From contig WPIO01000030.1 of the NCBI GenBank assembly GCA_009760855.2, forward strand, positions 985,001 through 1,049,000: a stretch of 64,000 bases of DNA, read 5' to 3'. Made by a program: the position numbers and the translations under genes. This stretch comes from Cristatella mucedo (lineage: Eukaryota; Bryozoa; Phylactolaemata; Cristatellidae). The stretch's first letter is position 1. Each line of letters begins with the position of its first letter. This document shows positions 13,901 through 26,484 of the stretch, in pieces. The notes under the pieces were generated by a model that made no database searches, was not told the origin of the DNA, and was given only the letters and a program-made list of their open reading frames with translations.

Positions 13901-16900
13901 AAGTGTTAGTGTAAGAGTCGTTAAAGGGTCTATGCCGAACATCGTGCTGCTGCTGATCGTGATAAACACTGCTGTTTTCAGCTAATACTCTTTCCACATG
14001 TGCAGGTGTGCTGGAAGCACCGAAGCTGGCAGATTTTTGAGGGGAGGTGACATGCCAAATATTGTTAGTTGACCATGCTAGCTGCAACTGCTCTAGTTTG
14101 GCTCCGATTTTATTGCTACGTCGTGTGGTGGAAAGCCGATGTTTTTGCAGCAAAGGTGGAAAGCTAGGCTCAGTCCAACCGTGCACGCCTTGCCGTGGTC
14201 GTGGTGTCAAGCTCGTCCTGCGGCAGATAGGTCCAGGCATGGTTCAGCAGATGCAGAGCGTTTGCCCTAGCTGCAATGGTGATGGTACGTATGTAGCTTG
14301 GCGTTTTGTAGCTTATGTAATTTTGTGTTGGTGCGTTAGTTATTGCCGTCTGTTGCGTTCAATTGTGAATCATGCTGCCCCTGGAGTTCCACTTATACGT
14401 GAGCTGATCATCCAATGTGAAGCAGCATTACTCTCGAATTTCATTTTGCCTCATGGTATAACGAGAAGAGTTGTTTGCAGACGGGATAGGGGGTATTGCA
14501 TCAGATGCTGTTCCACCAGCCTTCTTGGTTTGCGTGTCTCGGTGTGCCAGGACATTCCATCGAGTCTGAAGCTCCTGCTATGCAATGGCAAAGCTAGCTG
14601 TTGTCTTCGTTGAGCTCGATCTGCTTTTGCCTTGAGATCTTTGACCTGGGCAGTGTGCTTTTATTTTGCGACCCAGGTCATTGTTTCGAGTAATTCAGCA
14701 GGTAAACCTGTCGTGCCTGCTGCAGGCTTTTTTTCGAAGGCCTGGTCTTAACTTGCTGGTAAGCTCTCCCGTTCTCGAACAGAGGTGCTGGATTTGTGTT
14801 TTCAATTCTTGTGGCAACCAATCTCTTGTTGGAAACTGAAAGCAGGGTGAAAGTTGCTTCAAGCTCTGCTGCCAATCAACTACTTTTTTGCCATGCACCA
14901 GTGGTATGGTGGGGAGTCATGCCCTCCTACTGTTTGGTTAGGAGATGGCAGCTCCTGCTGGCTCTTTGCTTTCTCTGGCTTAAGACTTATCATTCTTGTT
15001 GGCTCTTATGCTGACTTGCACTTGCGAATCAGTTTTTTTTAATGTGTTGCTTAGACTGTGCCACTTGTAAAATACATGGCAGATTATTCGCAAATGAGCT
15101 GAAGCCCCCCCCCCCAAATGCCTGCAAAAGAAGCATTCTGCTTGCCAAACAATTATTGGCTGAATCATGCAAAGCCAAGGTCAAGTCTCAATGTTCACCC
15201 TCTTGGCACACTTCTGGTCATTCCCTTATAGCTCTTTGTTGGTTTTTGCCACCTCATTGCTGCTGATGTTCCCTACACAGAACCTGTCGTGACAGAGCCT
15301 GCCTGCTTGCATGTACTCAAGCCTGATGCTTGAATGAGGCATGATGAACGAGTGAGACGAGATGATGACACGTTGGGTGACAGTGCCCTCAACAATTTGC
15401 ATGCCTTAGATGGAGCCCAACATACTAATTCTGTATTAGTCTGCTGTGCTGAGTATTCCCGAATTGGGAAACAGGAGTAGCTAACTATAATAAAAATCTG
15501 TACGTGGTAAAAATGGCACGTAATATGTGTTGGTTGACCTCGCTCAAATGATTGCACGCATTAAACAGTTGAATGGCAATTGTCTGCACATTGATATTTC
15601 ATATAGAGCTAGTTTAGATGGTCCAGCTTTGCCTCCAAATTTCGAGGTGGAAGAATAGCTAACAAGTGCTGGGAGGTGTGCAAAGCAAGGGGGATTTCTG
15701 CCTTCATGAAAGGACCAATTTGGTGACTGCAATTAGCTGGCTACAATAAGGTATACATTGCAAGAGGGCCTATGATTCGAAGCCCTCTGTGCGTTTCAGT
15801 AAAATGTTGCAACTCTATATGATGAAACCGTTAAAGTAATGTGGTTGCCACAAGCTGACAAACGATCGGGATAGCAGGGCCATAAAAGCATAAGCTTTGA
15901 AGAACAGCTTTGCTCTTACTGTTTCTAGGACACGAACTTGCAACAGGGCTCAGGGTGAGCAAATCAACCGATCGATAGAGATTGCACTTTTAAGGTCCAG
16001 GACTGCTAATCGTAAATAAGCCTTCAAAAAAGTTTAGGTGTAGCCCCTCCTCCTACGGTAGACTAGGAATTGCGTCCACTCGACTTGAGCTGACTGGTAT
16101 TGAGTTCTGTGAATTGGTGAATTCAAGCTCACTATTTGCAGTATGGATAGAAGAGCATGTGGTGCGGCTTATTAATGAGATGTACCACGTTGAATGCCAT
16201 CAAAAGACGCCAGCAAATCTTGGCAGCAGAGGAATGATGGCACGTGGTTGTTGCGCAGAAGCTTGTACCTACATAGAAAACAATAATAATTATGAACCTG
16301 CACAAATATTTGGACACTGATATTTGGATACTGGCATGTCAGTAAACAAGATGTGGTGACCCTGAGAGGGCTGGACTTTATATGGCAGCATAATAATTAT
16401 TTTAAGTACACCATGCTGCCGGTGAGATTATTAAGAATTTTTGTTGCTTTTAATTGGTTGTGCCTCGAACCAACCTCTAGGTCTTTGGAGACCGTGCCTT
16501 TGTTCGTATGCTCCCAAAGCATGAAACTCAGTTCCGACTTAAGTCACGACATCCCCTAACTCGACAACATTTTAAACGAAGCTATAAAAAAATGCCTGTT
16601 TCTCCCAGCATTTGTTGAGTCCTTGTGATTTGTCCTTTGCTAATACGGTGCATGTTGCCACCATCAATATAATGCTTGTTATAATTATGCGTGTTGTCAC
16701 TAACCATGAGAGCAGAGCATGTTCTTTTACAGCATATGTAAAGTGCATTGAAAGAGATTGAGCTATCTGAGGGTGCTATGCAAATGTTTTCTATTATTCT
16801 TTCCAACTGTTATACAGTATGTGATTGAAAGCCATTGTGCATCCACTGCATGTTGGATTAAGTCGTTAATTAAATACTGTATAATAGCATGTTTATCTAG

Positions 16901-19900
16901 TACCAAAGCAGTATGTACATGCAAAGGTAATGTGTCCTGGAAGCAGTACGAGATGAATTACCATACAAAATCGAGAACTTTCTGGCACGTATGGCCGGTT
17001 AATTAAAACTTGACTTAGGCTTGGTTTAAAGTATGCACTGAAAAATTGCTTGGCTCTGTTTGCAAGTCGTTATGTGCCACTTAGAACTCAGCCACGTCGT
17101 AGGAAGTGAATTAGGATCATTTCGAAATGCCATCTTCAACTCCAGGTAGAAATTATCTGTCGCAGGAGTAATGATGGTGAATGCATTTAGCCTGCTCACT
17201 TCACTAGTTACAATATGTGGCACCATATAGCAGGATATATACTTATGGTGATGGTGGCAGTTTGTTGTTTTTTACAAATGTGATGTCAGTCGATACTGCA
17301 GTCACATTAGCTTTCAGGGTCTCCATATTGCTAAGTTTTGGAATATCCTCACCAGGTACTATTATTAATGAAAGAGATCGGTGCAAGAAATGCAGTGGAA
17401 AGAAAGTCGTTAAGGAGAATAAGATACTGGAAGTACGTGTAGATAGAGGTATGAGCCATGGACAGAAATTGCCCTTCAGGCACCAAGGAGACCAAGTGGT
17501 AAGTACATCTTTCCTTTTTCTTACTTGGGATATTGTCACTTGTTCTCCTTTTGGGTGTCTTTTTGGGCGTTTTTTGCAATCCGGGTCTCATCTAGTGCAG
17601 CAAGCTTTATTGTACTTGAGTTGTAAGCATTGCTTTGCAGCCACTATTATTTTTTTTTCTTGTCTCCTGTAGCCGGATGGGGATACTGGAGACGTTATTG
17701 TTGTAATCCAATGCTCTGAGCATGACTTGTTCACACGAAAAGGCCATGATCTCATCTGCACACAAACCGTGTCTCTTGTGGAAGCACTCTGCGGCTTCTC
17801 TTGTTCGATAACACAGTTAGACGGCAGAATTCTTAAGGTTAACCATGACCGTGGTCGAGTTATATCACCAGGTGAGTAGATGTCTTAGGTATAATAGCCT
17901 GCCGAAGCAGCGTCAGAACCGTTTTTCCACGGTTTTCCATGTGAAAATAGTTGGCTTGTATCCAATAGGTAACACTTGTACATACCAAGCAAGCCGTGAT
18001 CTGGGCCTGTATACATTGCATGTCCTGACGTCACTGGAATTGCTAGTACTTTCTGCTTTCAGGTTCCATCAAGCTAGTTGCTGGTGAAGGAATGCCTTAT
18101 TATAGACGACCTGAACGAAAGGGCAACATGATTATCAAATTCAACGTGCAGTTTCCAGAGAAATACTTCGTTCAATCGGATGATGTTTACAAAGTAGGTG
18201 CCTGTAAATATAGCATCACTTTTACCCCTTGTAGCCTTACCTTGCTTGTACACAGTAGTTGTAAAGCCGTCATGTTTACGACTGCATATTCATATTCATT
18301 GAACGTTCACTGCTCACTGAACTTGGTTTATTGATTGGCTCTTCTGGCTGACGTGTGCCTTATTGCATCCAAGGATATTAGAAGGTTATTTAAACGTTGT
18401 ACACATCAGCGTGGACATTGCCAACATGGTACCTCTTGCAAAGGCATTCGTCCACCAAATATGTAAAGCAGACGATCGCGTGTTTACTAGAACGTTTTAG
18501 GGTTTAGCGGGCCATAAGTGATCAATGATTTTGATAGAACTGGAATCAAATCTAGTGCTTGATTTTCGTACAGATTGTAGTGAAAGCTGATTGCCACTGG
18601 CATATTCCGGGATTGGCAAGATTCATCTCACCTGTGCATCACTGGGACTGCACTGTAATAGTTCAGGTCGTAGCTCAGTAGTAGACTCGATTATTGATGT
18701 GAATGGACAAATATCACCAGGTGTATTTGTATTATTATTGTTATTATTATTATGAGGAATTACTTAAATATGGGGTGCCTCGGGCCTCTATGCTTGGTCT
18801 GGTTCTTTTCACGGTTTATGCTCTTCTTCTTGCCGATGTGATTGCCATTCACAACCTAGGCTTGTACTTCTATGCATACACTCGGTTGTTCTTTTGCTTT
18901 GATCCCTCCCAGCCCTCCAGCACGTCGAATTCTCTCCACTCCCTTGCTGCATATACGGATGACATCTGCACGTGGATTTTAGCAAACTAGCTTGAATTGA
19001 ATGATGATGAAACCAACTTACTAGTTATGAGCAAATCAAGTGGGATTCAGAAATTGGAAAGCCTGATGCTCAAATTCGGCTCTGCCAGCATATCTCTTGT
19101 TGAATCTGCACGACATCCGGGTGTCCTGTTCGAAAGCAACCTTTCATTAGACGATCACATCAGCTCTACATCGTCTGTCTACTTTCAGATACTTAGCATT
19201 GCTTGTGATTCGTCCTTCATGTACTTACGTATGCTTGACACTATGCATTCTGCCATTAACCGCACTTGCATGCCGACCCTGTGCATATCGCCCCTAACCA
19301 TGTTAATCGTGTTGTTTATCAAGCATGATATCGCTCACCATTCGACCGGGTTTCCTTTGCAGCAAATGTAAAGCTCCTAGAAAGAGATTGGGTTGTCTGA
19401 GGACACTTTATCAAGTGTATTATTATTCAAATTCGGGCTTGCTTAGACAGGGATATCACATCTAAATTGGTATATGCATTTTTGACGTCCTGTCTCGACT
19501 TTTGTTACTCACTGCTTGCTGGTCTACCGGCCTGTGCTAGCTGGTCTCCCGGCCTGTGTAATCAGGGGCTTACAGCTGGTGCGAAACTCCACAGCTAGGC
19601 TTGTCTGTCGTGAGCTGAGCAGTTGCCACATCATACCACTTCTAGCTGTCCTGCGTCGTGACATCTGACTTGTCAACATTTAAAAAGAAACTAAAAACAC
19701 ATCTATCACAGCATTTAGTTGGTCCGTGTGATTCGTTCTTTATGTATTAATGCATGCTGACACTGCATGCTGCTAAATATACGCCCTAGTAAATATACAT
19801 CCTAGGTCGTGTTGTTTCTTGCCCATCTGCACCCTACTAATAAGGCCAGAGCAAGTCTGACAAACGCAGCTTGTGATCTACAAGCAGTTGCTAAGCTCAC

Positions 19901-21139
19901 TGGCAGCACAAACATTGATGTAACCATGTGCAGTTAAAAATTAGCTTAGGAGCGATGTTTTAACAATTGTTAAGACAGTTCTCTAAATAGAGTAGTTCTG
20001 AATGCAGTTTGCATAACAATCTGTTACGAGTTTTTCTGGTTAAGAAAGAACTATTGTTAGGGCTGGCTCACCTGCTATGTCAGTACGATATTTATTTTTT
20101 GTGATGGAGCCTATCGTGAATTTTCATGAATACTGAGTTATTACTATAATTGTTGGTAACATTGTTGTTGTTGAGCTATTAATAAATGGTTTGCCCCATT
20201 GGCTGACCCTCACTGAATTTTCTACTGTAGACCCGCAGCAGCTTCAGTCAATGTGTGTTTGCCATGGCCCAAGAGTACTTAAGCTATAGCGTGCCCACGC
20301 GAAAAAAGTGCACGGCACCATTGGTTGATCAGCTCCATTCTTGCCAGGCGAAGTGGCTCATTATCCTACTGTACATTACCACGTGAAATGCTGCTTTCTA
20401 GTGCAAGGCTTCATGCTTCACAGGATTTTATCGAGGGTTCTGCTAGTGTGTCGCCAGTATCGTTCACAAATTGCTTATGCTTGTTTGTGTTGCTTGGCGG
20501 TACGAATGCCTTAGTCCAGAGAAAGCCTCGGTGTTCGTAGGAAATGCTCGCGCAGCCCTGGTTTGCAGTGTAGGGGTGTGAGGTGCTCCCCTTTTACCGC
20601 TGAGTTCGAGGGCTCGAGCCCTTCGACACGTATGTGAAGCGACTGGATAGAGATCGACTTCTTTTGAGGCGCTCTATGATAGAATTATAGTTATTTATAT
20701 TCGTGTTCTTCGATCCACCGCAGTTTGTTCCTTCGAAGTTGCCAGCGTTGTGGACCGGCAGTTCCTGTGTTAATGCCAAGTCGAAAGCAGCGATTTTTCT
20801 AACCGGAGAGCAGGCAGTGCTTATAGTTGTGGCTTGTGGGCGTTGCTTATGTTAATCATCCGGTGGTGCTTGTGTCGGCAGGAACCCGCGCTGCCTACGC
20901 TCCTGCTCTTTTCGCAGGAGCTGGAGAAGCTGCTGCCGGAGCGCCGGCATCCGAAGGAGTCGCTGCACGCGGCGGGGGCAGGTGTGCACGATCACGAGGA
21001 CGTGCACCTGCTTGAGTATGAGCCGAGTGGTCGCTCGACTGACGGCTCTTCACGGCGCGAAGCGTATCACGATTCCGACGACGAGGACGGGGGACACGGC
21101 GCTAGCGGCGGACCCGGCGTGCAGTGTGCCCAGCAGTAG
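4917..21139 (+). CDS. DNAJA2: DnaJ/Hsp40 subfamily A member 2 (type I co-chaperone), 9 exons
   Basis: Cytosolic J-protein that delivers clients to Hsp70 and stimulates its ATPase. Exons: 4917-4985, 7309-7471, 13282-13405, 13517-13597, 14151-14284, 17356-17498, 17673-17871, 18063-18193, 20882-21139. All junctions are GT-AG and all phases agree, giving 433 residues (human DNAJA2 is about 412). The J domain spans exons 1-2, with HPD at residues 33-35. A Gly/Phe region ([16 protein letters not shown]) is in exon 3. Four zinc-finger repeats follow: CKSCDG (141-146), CTPCRGRG (157-164), CPSCNGDG (184-191) and CKKCSGKK (200-207). The two C-terminal substrate-binding domains run through exons 6-9. 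The tail has [12 protein letters not shown] and ends CAQQ, a CaaX farnesylation box. The [14 protein letters not shown] stretch and the tail favour DNAJA2 over DNAJA1. The start ATG has G at +4 and opens [12 protein letters not shown]. No AATAAA was found close downstream. Confidence 0.95.
6490..6650 (+). mobile_element. SINE-1 copy in DNAJA2 intron 1
   Basis: Head TGGCCTAGTCGTTAAGGTGC, B-box region GGGCTCGAGCCCC and the stem-loop tail GTGAAGCGCCTGAATAGAG. About 30 extra bases lie between the A and B boxes compared with other copies. Confidence 0.8.
10396..10540 (-). mobile_element. SINE-2 copy in DNAJA2 intron 2
   Basis: The minus strand matches the copy at 55572-55734 throughout: GAGCCGTGATGGCACACTAG head, GGTTCGATTCCTGCGGTGGG B-box region, and the terminal TCTGTCGCTATACAAAAAG hairpin. 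Confidence 0.85.
10541..10586. repeat. Perfect 18-bp inverted repeat with 10-nt loop
   Basis: CCAAAACGATGTTGCTCA at 10541-10558 and its exact reverse complement at 10569-10586. The left arm starts at the base next to the 5' end of the SINE-2 copy. It would form a strong hairpin in DNAJA2 pre-mRNA. Confidence 0.9.
16455..16800 (+). mobile_element. LINE-A 3' fragment in DNAJA2 intron 5
   Basis: Decayed ORF2 end (GTCTTTGGAGACCGTGCCTT, TGCTCCCAAAGCATG), then the 3' UTR and the stem AAAGTGCATTGAAAGAGATTG, in sense orientation. Confidence 0.8.
18655..19435 (+). mobile_element. LINE-A relic in DNAJA2 intron 8
   Basis: Starts with the RT segment that ends the LINE at 64000 (GATGTGAATGGACAAAxA), then an RT stretch with the catalytic motif decayed to [20 protein letters not shown] and [11 protein letters not shown], then a jump into the 3' UTR and stem with TATTATTATT. 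Stops and an internal deletion make it dead. Confidence 0.8.
19436..19790 (+). mobile_element. Second LINE-A relic in tandem
   Basis: It begins at AAATTCGGGCTTGCTTAGAC and repeats the [16 protein letters not shown]-type segment, with a local duplication of CTGGTCTxCCGGCCTGTG, an internal deletion and a truncated 3' UTR. Confidence 0.75.
20560..20692 (+). mobile_element. Degraded SINE-1 copy in DNAJA2 intron 8
   Basis: GAGGGCTCGAGCCCTTCGA B-box region and GTGAAGCGACTGGATAGAGA tail are kept. The 5' head is eroded. Confidence 0.65.
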
Positions 21140-22039
21140 CCAGCGAATGAGGGGCTTGCACCTAGAAGTGGAGCTGCTGCTGCCTCGCCAGGAGAGCGAA
21201 TCTGGCTAGCCAATCACCCTTGTGCGCTTCCACTTGCCGAGCTGTGGGCAAGCCAAACGTGGACGCGTTCGCCGGTCAGCCGATTATTGTATTCATACTT
21301 GAACAGTCTTGAAAAACTTAAAAAATGCAGGGTTTTGCTGCCGGTTTCGTAAAGGGACCTTCGGAAGCCGATATGTCGTCTGCGACCCGACCGCATTGTG
21401 ATGGTTGCTATTGTAACTATATGTATCGCTGCCCTGGTCTTTTCTACATACGAGCAGTATCGAGGCCTGCTAGTGAAGTTGTTTCAGACTTATGGAAAGC
21501 TTTCATCCCGAATTTATGGCCCGGTTATGCCATGGTTATGCACCTAAATCCGAACGGTACGACGTCCTTAGCTTAATCGACTACAGGCACACTATTTTTA
21601 TCACCTGGGTGCCGGCTGCCATGCAGCAGTTTGAGAATATAAAAGAACGCATCTGCACCTTTCTTCTTGTTGTGACCTGTGGTGTTTTGTTGATACATAC
21701 TTCCAGGTAGTAGCAGACGAGTTGCTAAAGAATTTGCATATCAGGAGAGTGCTTCGTGAGAGGTGCATCTTCGGTGGGTACCCGATATACTATGATTCCT
21801 GAGTGGAGCCTTCCTATGTCGATATGACAGCCAGTCGTACTTGTAAACAATGTGTACAAGACCATGTATAGCCATCTTATGCTTTGGCATACCTCATTTT
21901 CTGGACTTCTTATTAGTAGGTATCTATTAGCCAATCGGTAGCGTGCTGGGGTTTGTACAATTAAGGTGTCGTTTCGGGGGTCGTGGGATCAACTCTCGAC
22001 GACAATTGTATCTGTTTGTGCCTCTACCACAAGACCAAG
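21140..22039. other. DNAJA2 3' flank
   Basis: Presumed 3' UTR and intergenic DNA. It contains a 48-codon ORF with a hydrophobic segment (21401-21547; see findings) and a tRNA-like stretch near 21935-22010. No AATAAA was noticed. Confidence 0.4.
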
Positions 22040-22290
22040 AGAACAAAGTGGTGTTACCCTGTAGTGCTTTCTAGAGTGCACTCAAAGCCTAAGCTGCTTC
22101 CGGTACGCACGTGGTAGCCAACAGACTGCATCTCAAGCAACAAAGAGAAATTGAGAAGCATACCTAACGAGTCAGGATGGCTATTGAGGTAGTGAGTAGC
22201 AAGGAAGTAGCAGCTCAGGGCGGCCGGAAAGGATGTTTTAGTCAGCAGCAGGCGAGTAGATGTAGTTTTAGATTATGTGCCATTACACCT
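22040..22290 (-). mobile_element. LINE-B fragment
   Basis: Minus-strand decayed C-terminal ORF2 region: TAGTGAGTAGC, AGCAACAAAGAGAAATTGAG and AGTGCACTCAAAGCCTAAGC match other minus-strand LINE-B copies. Confidence 0.7.
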
Positions 22291-22574
22291 CAATACGAAT
22301 GACATGTAATGAGTTTTGGGGAGTGCCCATAAAGTTAGCCAAATCCCTTAAATTTACCCGGAATATTGCTTATTGAAAATGATGCCCACTGTCGGCAGCG
22401 AGTGCAAGCTCAAGTGCCATTTAACGACGGGTACGTCGAACCTTCAAAGGCAGCCAGCATTTAGAGCAATGGTTGATTTGACAAGCTACGGGAGAATGTG
22501 GAGGTAACGTGTCGAAGGTTTGCTGTCAGGACAAAGGCCTCACCCTTGATCGAAATTTTTCCCAGATGGTAGTT

Positions 22575-22640
22575 ATAGTAAACTTGGATAACCAAATCTC
22601 TCTTTCCAGGCACTTAATGTTTACTGCAAGGAAAATGTGC
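22575..22640 (-). mobile_element. LINE-A tail fragment
   Basis: AACCAAATCTCTCTTTCCAG and GCACTTAATGTTTACTGCAA match the minus-strand LINE-A stem and upstream GCAGCAAATGTAAAG. Confidence 0.5.
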
Positions 22641-22814
22641 GTATACGGTTGTTGATTAACACGTACTGCTTAAGCATGCATTAGCACATAAAAAAAAGTA
22701 CGCGGCCTCAGCAAATACGGAGGCAAAGGTGAGCGTTTTAATTAACAAGTTAGAGAATGCTTTGATGTAAGTCAAAGCTTTCAATGAAAAATCAAAGCTT
22801 TAGAAGCAGACAAA

Positions 22815-24330
22815 CAAAAGGCACGATCTCCAAAGGTTCGATCGAGGCACAGCCATACGACTTGAGTCAAAATAGCGGCAATGATGAGTAGGTTGGTCGG
22901 TATTTAGTTCCGATTGGTAGGCTGGAGCCAGATAACAAAGGGACCTAAGGTGGTGAGTGACGAAACCTTGATGTCGATACGCTGCTTGATGGGGAGCCAT
23001 TTAGGTCAGTGAGAAGTGGTGTAACGTGGCAACTGGGGCGCTCACGGCAGATATGTCGGGCTGCAGAGTTCGGCACCAACTGTAAACGCCTAACTGCATA
23101 AGCGGGAGGACAAGCAAATAGCGAGTTACTGACGTCAAGAAGGAATGTCACAAAAGCATGGACCATCTTGAATGTGGTATCCTTATAACAATAATAATAA
23201 TAATAATAATGCATTTGATATAGCGCTCTAAGAGAACTTCCATTTCTTTTCAGGCAATTTACATTTGATACAAAGAAAGCACGATGCAAGCACAATCGAA
23301 TGGTTAGTGGTACCATGCTCAAAAAACTGCACGAATAACGTGGTTAGGGGTGACAGGCACAAGGTCAACATGCAAGTATGGTTAGTGGCAGCATGCACAG
23401 TATCAGGTGTCAGTACTCATATGCACATTAAGGACGAATCACAGGGACCAATTAAATGCCGTCCTCAATAGGTGCCTTTTTAGTTTCTTTTTAAATGTGG
23501 ACATGTTAGGAGATGTCCTGACCCAAGTCGGAGAGAGTTGGGGGCTTTGGGAAGAAACGAACTAAAGGTCTCCAAAAGATTTGAGATTCGTACGAGGTAT
23601 GGGTAAACCATTAGATTCCGGAAATCGGGTGGTGCGATGCTTAGCCTGGTGGGGGAGTATATCTGATAGGTAGGCTGGAGCCAAAGAATAAAGAGACCTA
23701 AAAGTGGGTGACAAGACCTTGAAGTCGATGTGTAGCTTGACCGGAAGCCGGTGCAGGTAAGCTAGAAGTGGTATGATGAAGTAACTTCGCCGCTCACGAC
23801 AGACAACCCTAGCAGCAAAGTTTTGCACCAGCTATAACCGCCTGATTGCACAGGCAGATAGACCAGCAAGCACTGAGTTACAGAAGTCAAGACGGGATGT
23901 CACAAATGCATGGACCAGTTTAGCTGTGGTATCCTTGCAAGCCCGAATTTTAGCAATGTTATGTAGCTACAAGTAGGCAGACTTGATTGTGGAGCTGATG
24001 CGGTCGTCCAATGAAAGGTCACTTTGGAATCCGACACCTTGATTTCGTACCGATTTATGGGGAGAAATGCTAGCATTGCCGAGTTTGAGCGTTACCTTTT
24101 CAACGTCTGAATCACGCTCGGTTTACCCATAACTAGTAAGTTAGTTGTATCATCATTCAATTTAAGAAAATGAAGTATTCATGTATATGTCCTTGCCTAA
24201 GCAGGCCCTATTTTCGCAATGTAGCTGAAAGTCGGCAGAATTGACGGTGGAGCTGATGAGGTCGTTCACTGAAAGGTTACTTTCGAAAAGGACATTTAGA
24301 TAGTACCCTATCGACCGTTATCTTCACCTT
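22815..24330 (-). mobile_element. Older LINE-A copy, split by a younger LINE-A
   Basis: Two halves, 24330-24195 and 23187-22815, read continuously on the minus strand through the segment LHNIAKIRACLDKD / TTSKLVNAFVTSQLD as found in the copy at 51958-52985. The gap is filled by the younger insertion. Confidence 0.75.
23188..24186 (-). mobile_element. Younger LINE-A copy nested in the older one
   Basis: It starts on the plus strand with the reverse of its (ATT)n tail, then the stem, 3' UTR and ORF2 C-terminal end, to a 5' truncation at the NLLVMGKP-type segment. TCCTTR is present at both edges, consistent with a short target-site duplication. Confidence 0.8.
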
Positions 24331-24379
24331 TTTTCGGCACCTCTGGTCAGATGTAGAGGATTTTATTCTCCATGGAAAG

Positions 24380-25090
24380 TGTTTCTTCTTCAACATCAAC
24401 AATTAGGAGTGAGTATAGAAACCTAAAGTTTCTTGACATTGATGCTGTCCAAAGAATAGTTGCATCATCTGTGATTTTACTTGACTCTCCCAGAGAAATT
24501 TCCTCTTCGATGCAATACAACTCGACGCTAGCCAACGTCCTCGATGAGTGAGCACCCTCTGACTAAGTGTCCGGTCTGTCCCCACCGAGACGCTCTTTCG
24601 TAGATGACTAATATAAAAAGCACAAGGAGCACTAAACAAACGCAGACTTTAGAAAGCGACGTAAAAGTTGCAACTGTTCACTTATTAGGAGTATTGCCGA
24701 GCTGATTTGGCCCAGAGGTTAAGCTGCTCGTCCGACCAAAGTCTGGCCGAGGTCGTGGGCTCGAGCCCCATGGAGTATGCGACGCACCTGAATAGAGATC
24801 AAGTTCTCTAAGGGCGCTAATATAAATATATAAATATATGTATATATATTGAAGGTAGAATCCACATTAGGCTGAATCAAAATTGTATAGAGATGTAGTG
24901 GAATCACAGATCAATAACTAAAAGTGTTCATTTCCACTACCGACCATCTTAACCACACACACACAAGCCTCCTGCCCAGTAATGCCAATGGCGACTTCGT
25001 GGAGAGTTTCTCTAAATTCTTCGTAACTGAGAGAGAACGGATTAGGGACTCCATCCTTTCTCTTTGGTCCTTGCAGGACAGCGACGCCTT
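24380..25090 (+). mobile_element. LINE-A ORF2 linker fragment, interrupted by SINE-1
   Basis: 24380-24600 aligns with 62805-62980 (NLKFLDIDAV region) and 24930-25090 with 63215-63345 (SFSKFFVTERERIRDSI, matching RFSRFFVQKIDKIRESI). The SINE-1 sits between them. Confidence 0.75.
24698..24824 (+). mobile_element. SINE-1 copy inserted in a LINE
   Basis: GAGCTGATTTGGCCCAGAGG head, GTCGTGGGCTCGAGCCCCAT B-box region and CACCTGAATAGAGATCAAG tail. Confidence 0.85.
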
Positions 25091-25559
25091 ATTGTGGGGG
25101 CTCGGGCTCGCGACAGCGGCGAGACTCACATGAATGTAGCCCCCATAAGTGACTTGCCGTAGTGACGACTACGGCTGTATTGCATTATACACACGCAACG
25201 CAAGCGTTCGAGCGTACATACAGATGTAGTAGCCGTCGTAGAAGCAGCTCCGGAGCGTTAGTGGAGAGAAGACAGTAAGAGAAAATAGAAAGAGACAGAG
25301 GGTGGATAGAGTGCGTACAGCTGTGAGCTACATGCAAAGGCAAAAAGTTCCTTGCTGCAGAACTAGTGGGTCACGCGATCACACCTGACCCATTGCAATT
25401 AAGTGCAGCTAATTAGTCAGCCGATACTGACCAATGCAGCGCCTAATGAGGTGGTACTCAGCACGCCTCTGGCCGGGAGGAGGAGTGGTGTGAGTCCGGC
25501 TGGGGCTGAACATCATTGCCATTGCCGGCGTTGCCACGCCCACATCACCTTGGTCTTTT

Positions 25560-26095
25560 TTCTCACCTCCTTCGAGCATGCCTCAAATGAACTCGCTGCT
25601 AAACTTCTCTGCCGGGCTAAACAAGACCGCGAGTCTTTTTGATCTTGTACCATCAGTTCTCCTTAAGAGGTTCATAGACTCTTGCTTTCTAATGTAACGA
25701 ATATTCTCAATAAGTCCCTGCGTATTGGTGAAGTCCTTTTCGTTCTGAAAACGGCAATCTTCATTAACAAACCTAACCGAGATTGTGAGTATTTGAGTAA
25801 TTTTTGACCTGTCTCACTTCTGCTATTTTTATTTAAATCAACTGAGTGAGTGAAGCCCAAAAACTAAATGATTACATCAATTCATCCGATCTTGCTAACA
25901 ACTTCCAATCCGGATTTAGAGCTAACCATTCCACGGAACTATTCTACCTCTGATTTACAAGGACGTTCAGAACAGTGCAGATCAGGGTAGAGCCTCTATG
26001 CAAGTACTCCTCGATAAATCAGCAGCAATTGACACTGTTGACCGCCGGATACTCCTGGAGCAACCCTACACACGCCTATGTATCACTGGCACGAT
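25560..26095 (+). mobile_element. LINE reverse transcriptase relic
   Basis: Frame-shifted remnants of RT blocks: NNFQSGFRANHSTE, then LLDKSAAIDTVDRRILLE in place of LLDLSAAFDTIDHKVLLE. The catalytic block is damaged. Family is probably LINE-A or LINE-B. Confidence 0.7.
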
Positions 26096-26484
26096 GCTTA
26101 ACTCGTGTTGTTGAAATGCACGCGACGATACGCGCCAACACCGAGCGAGCTTCAAGCAAGACCGTATATTCGTACAACGCTCGCAGCCGTACAGCAAGCA
26201 GCCGTATCCCCCCTGTGCCTTCCCCCCGCCTCTGCTTCTCAGCGACAGCTCATCGACGGCGGGTTGATGAACCGCAGCTGAGTGCCTGCGTACCTAAGTG
26301 CAATAAGTAATCAATGGTAGGTTAGAAGATGACAGCTGCATACCGGCAGGCACTCAAGCTACAGTGCGTGTTTGGATGCTTCTGGTAGCATGATAATTGT
26401 GAGCTTTTGCATGCTTGCTTATGCAGGACACCCTGCTTTTCCTTAACTATTGATTATTGCTTCTCTTGCATCAAGTTCTAAATT

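Noticed and set aside
20834-20881. Met at 20834 as a start for the last DNAJA2 segment
   Set aside because: The codons before 20882 are intron. The CAG acceptor at 20879-20881 joins in phase with exon 8 and restores the family sequence.
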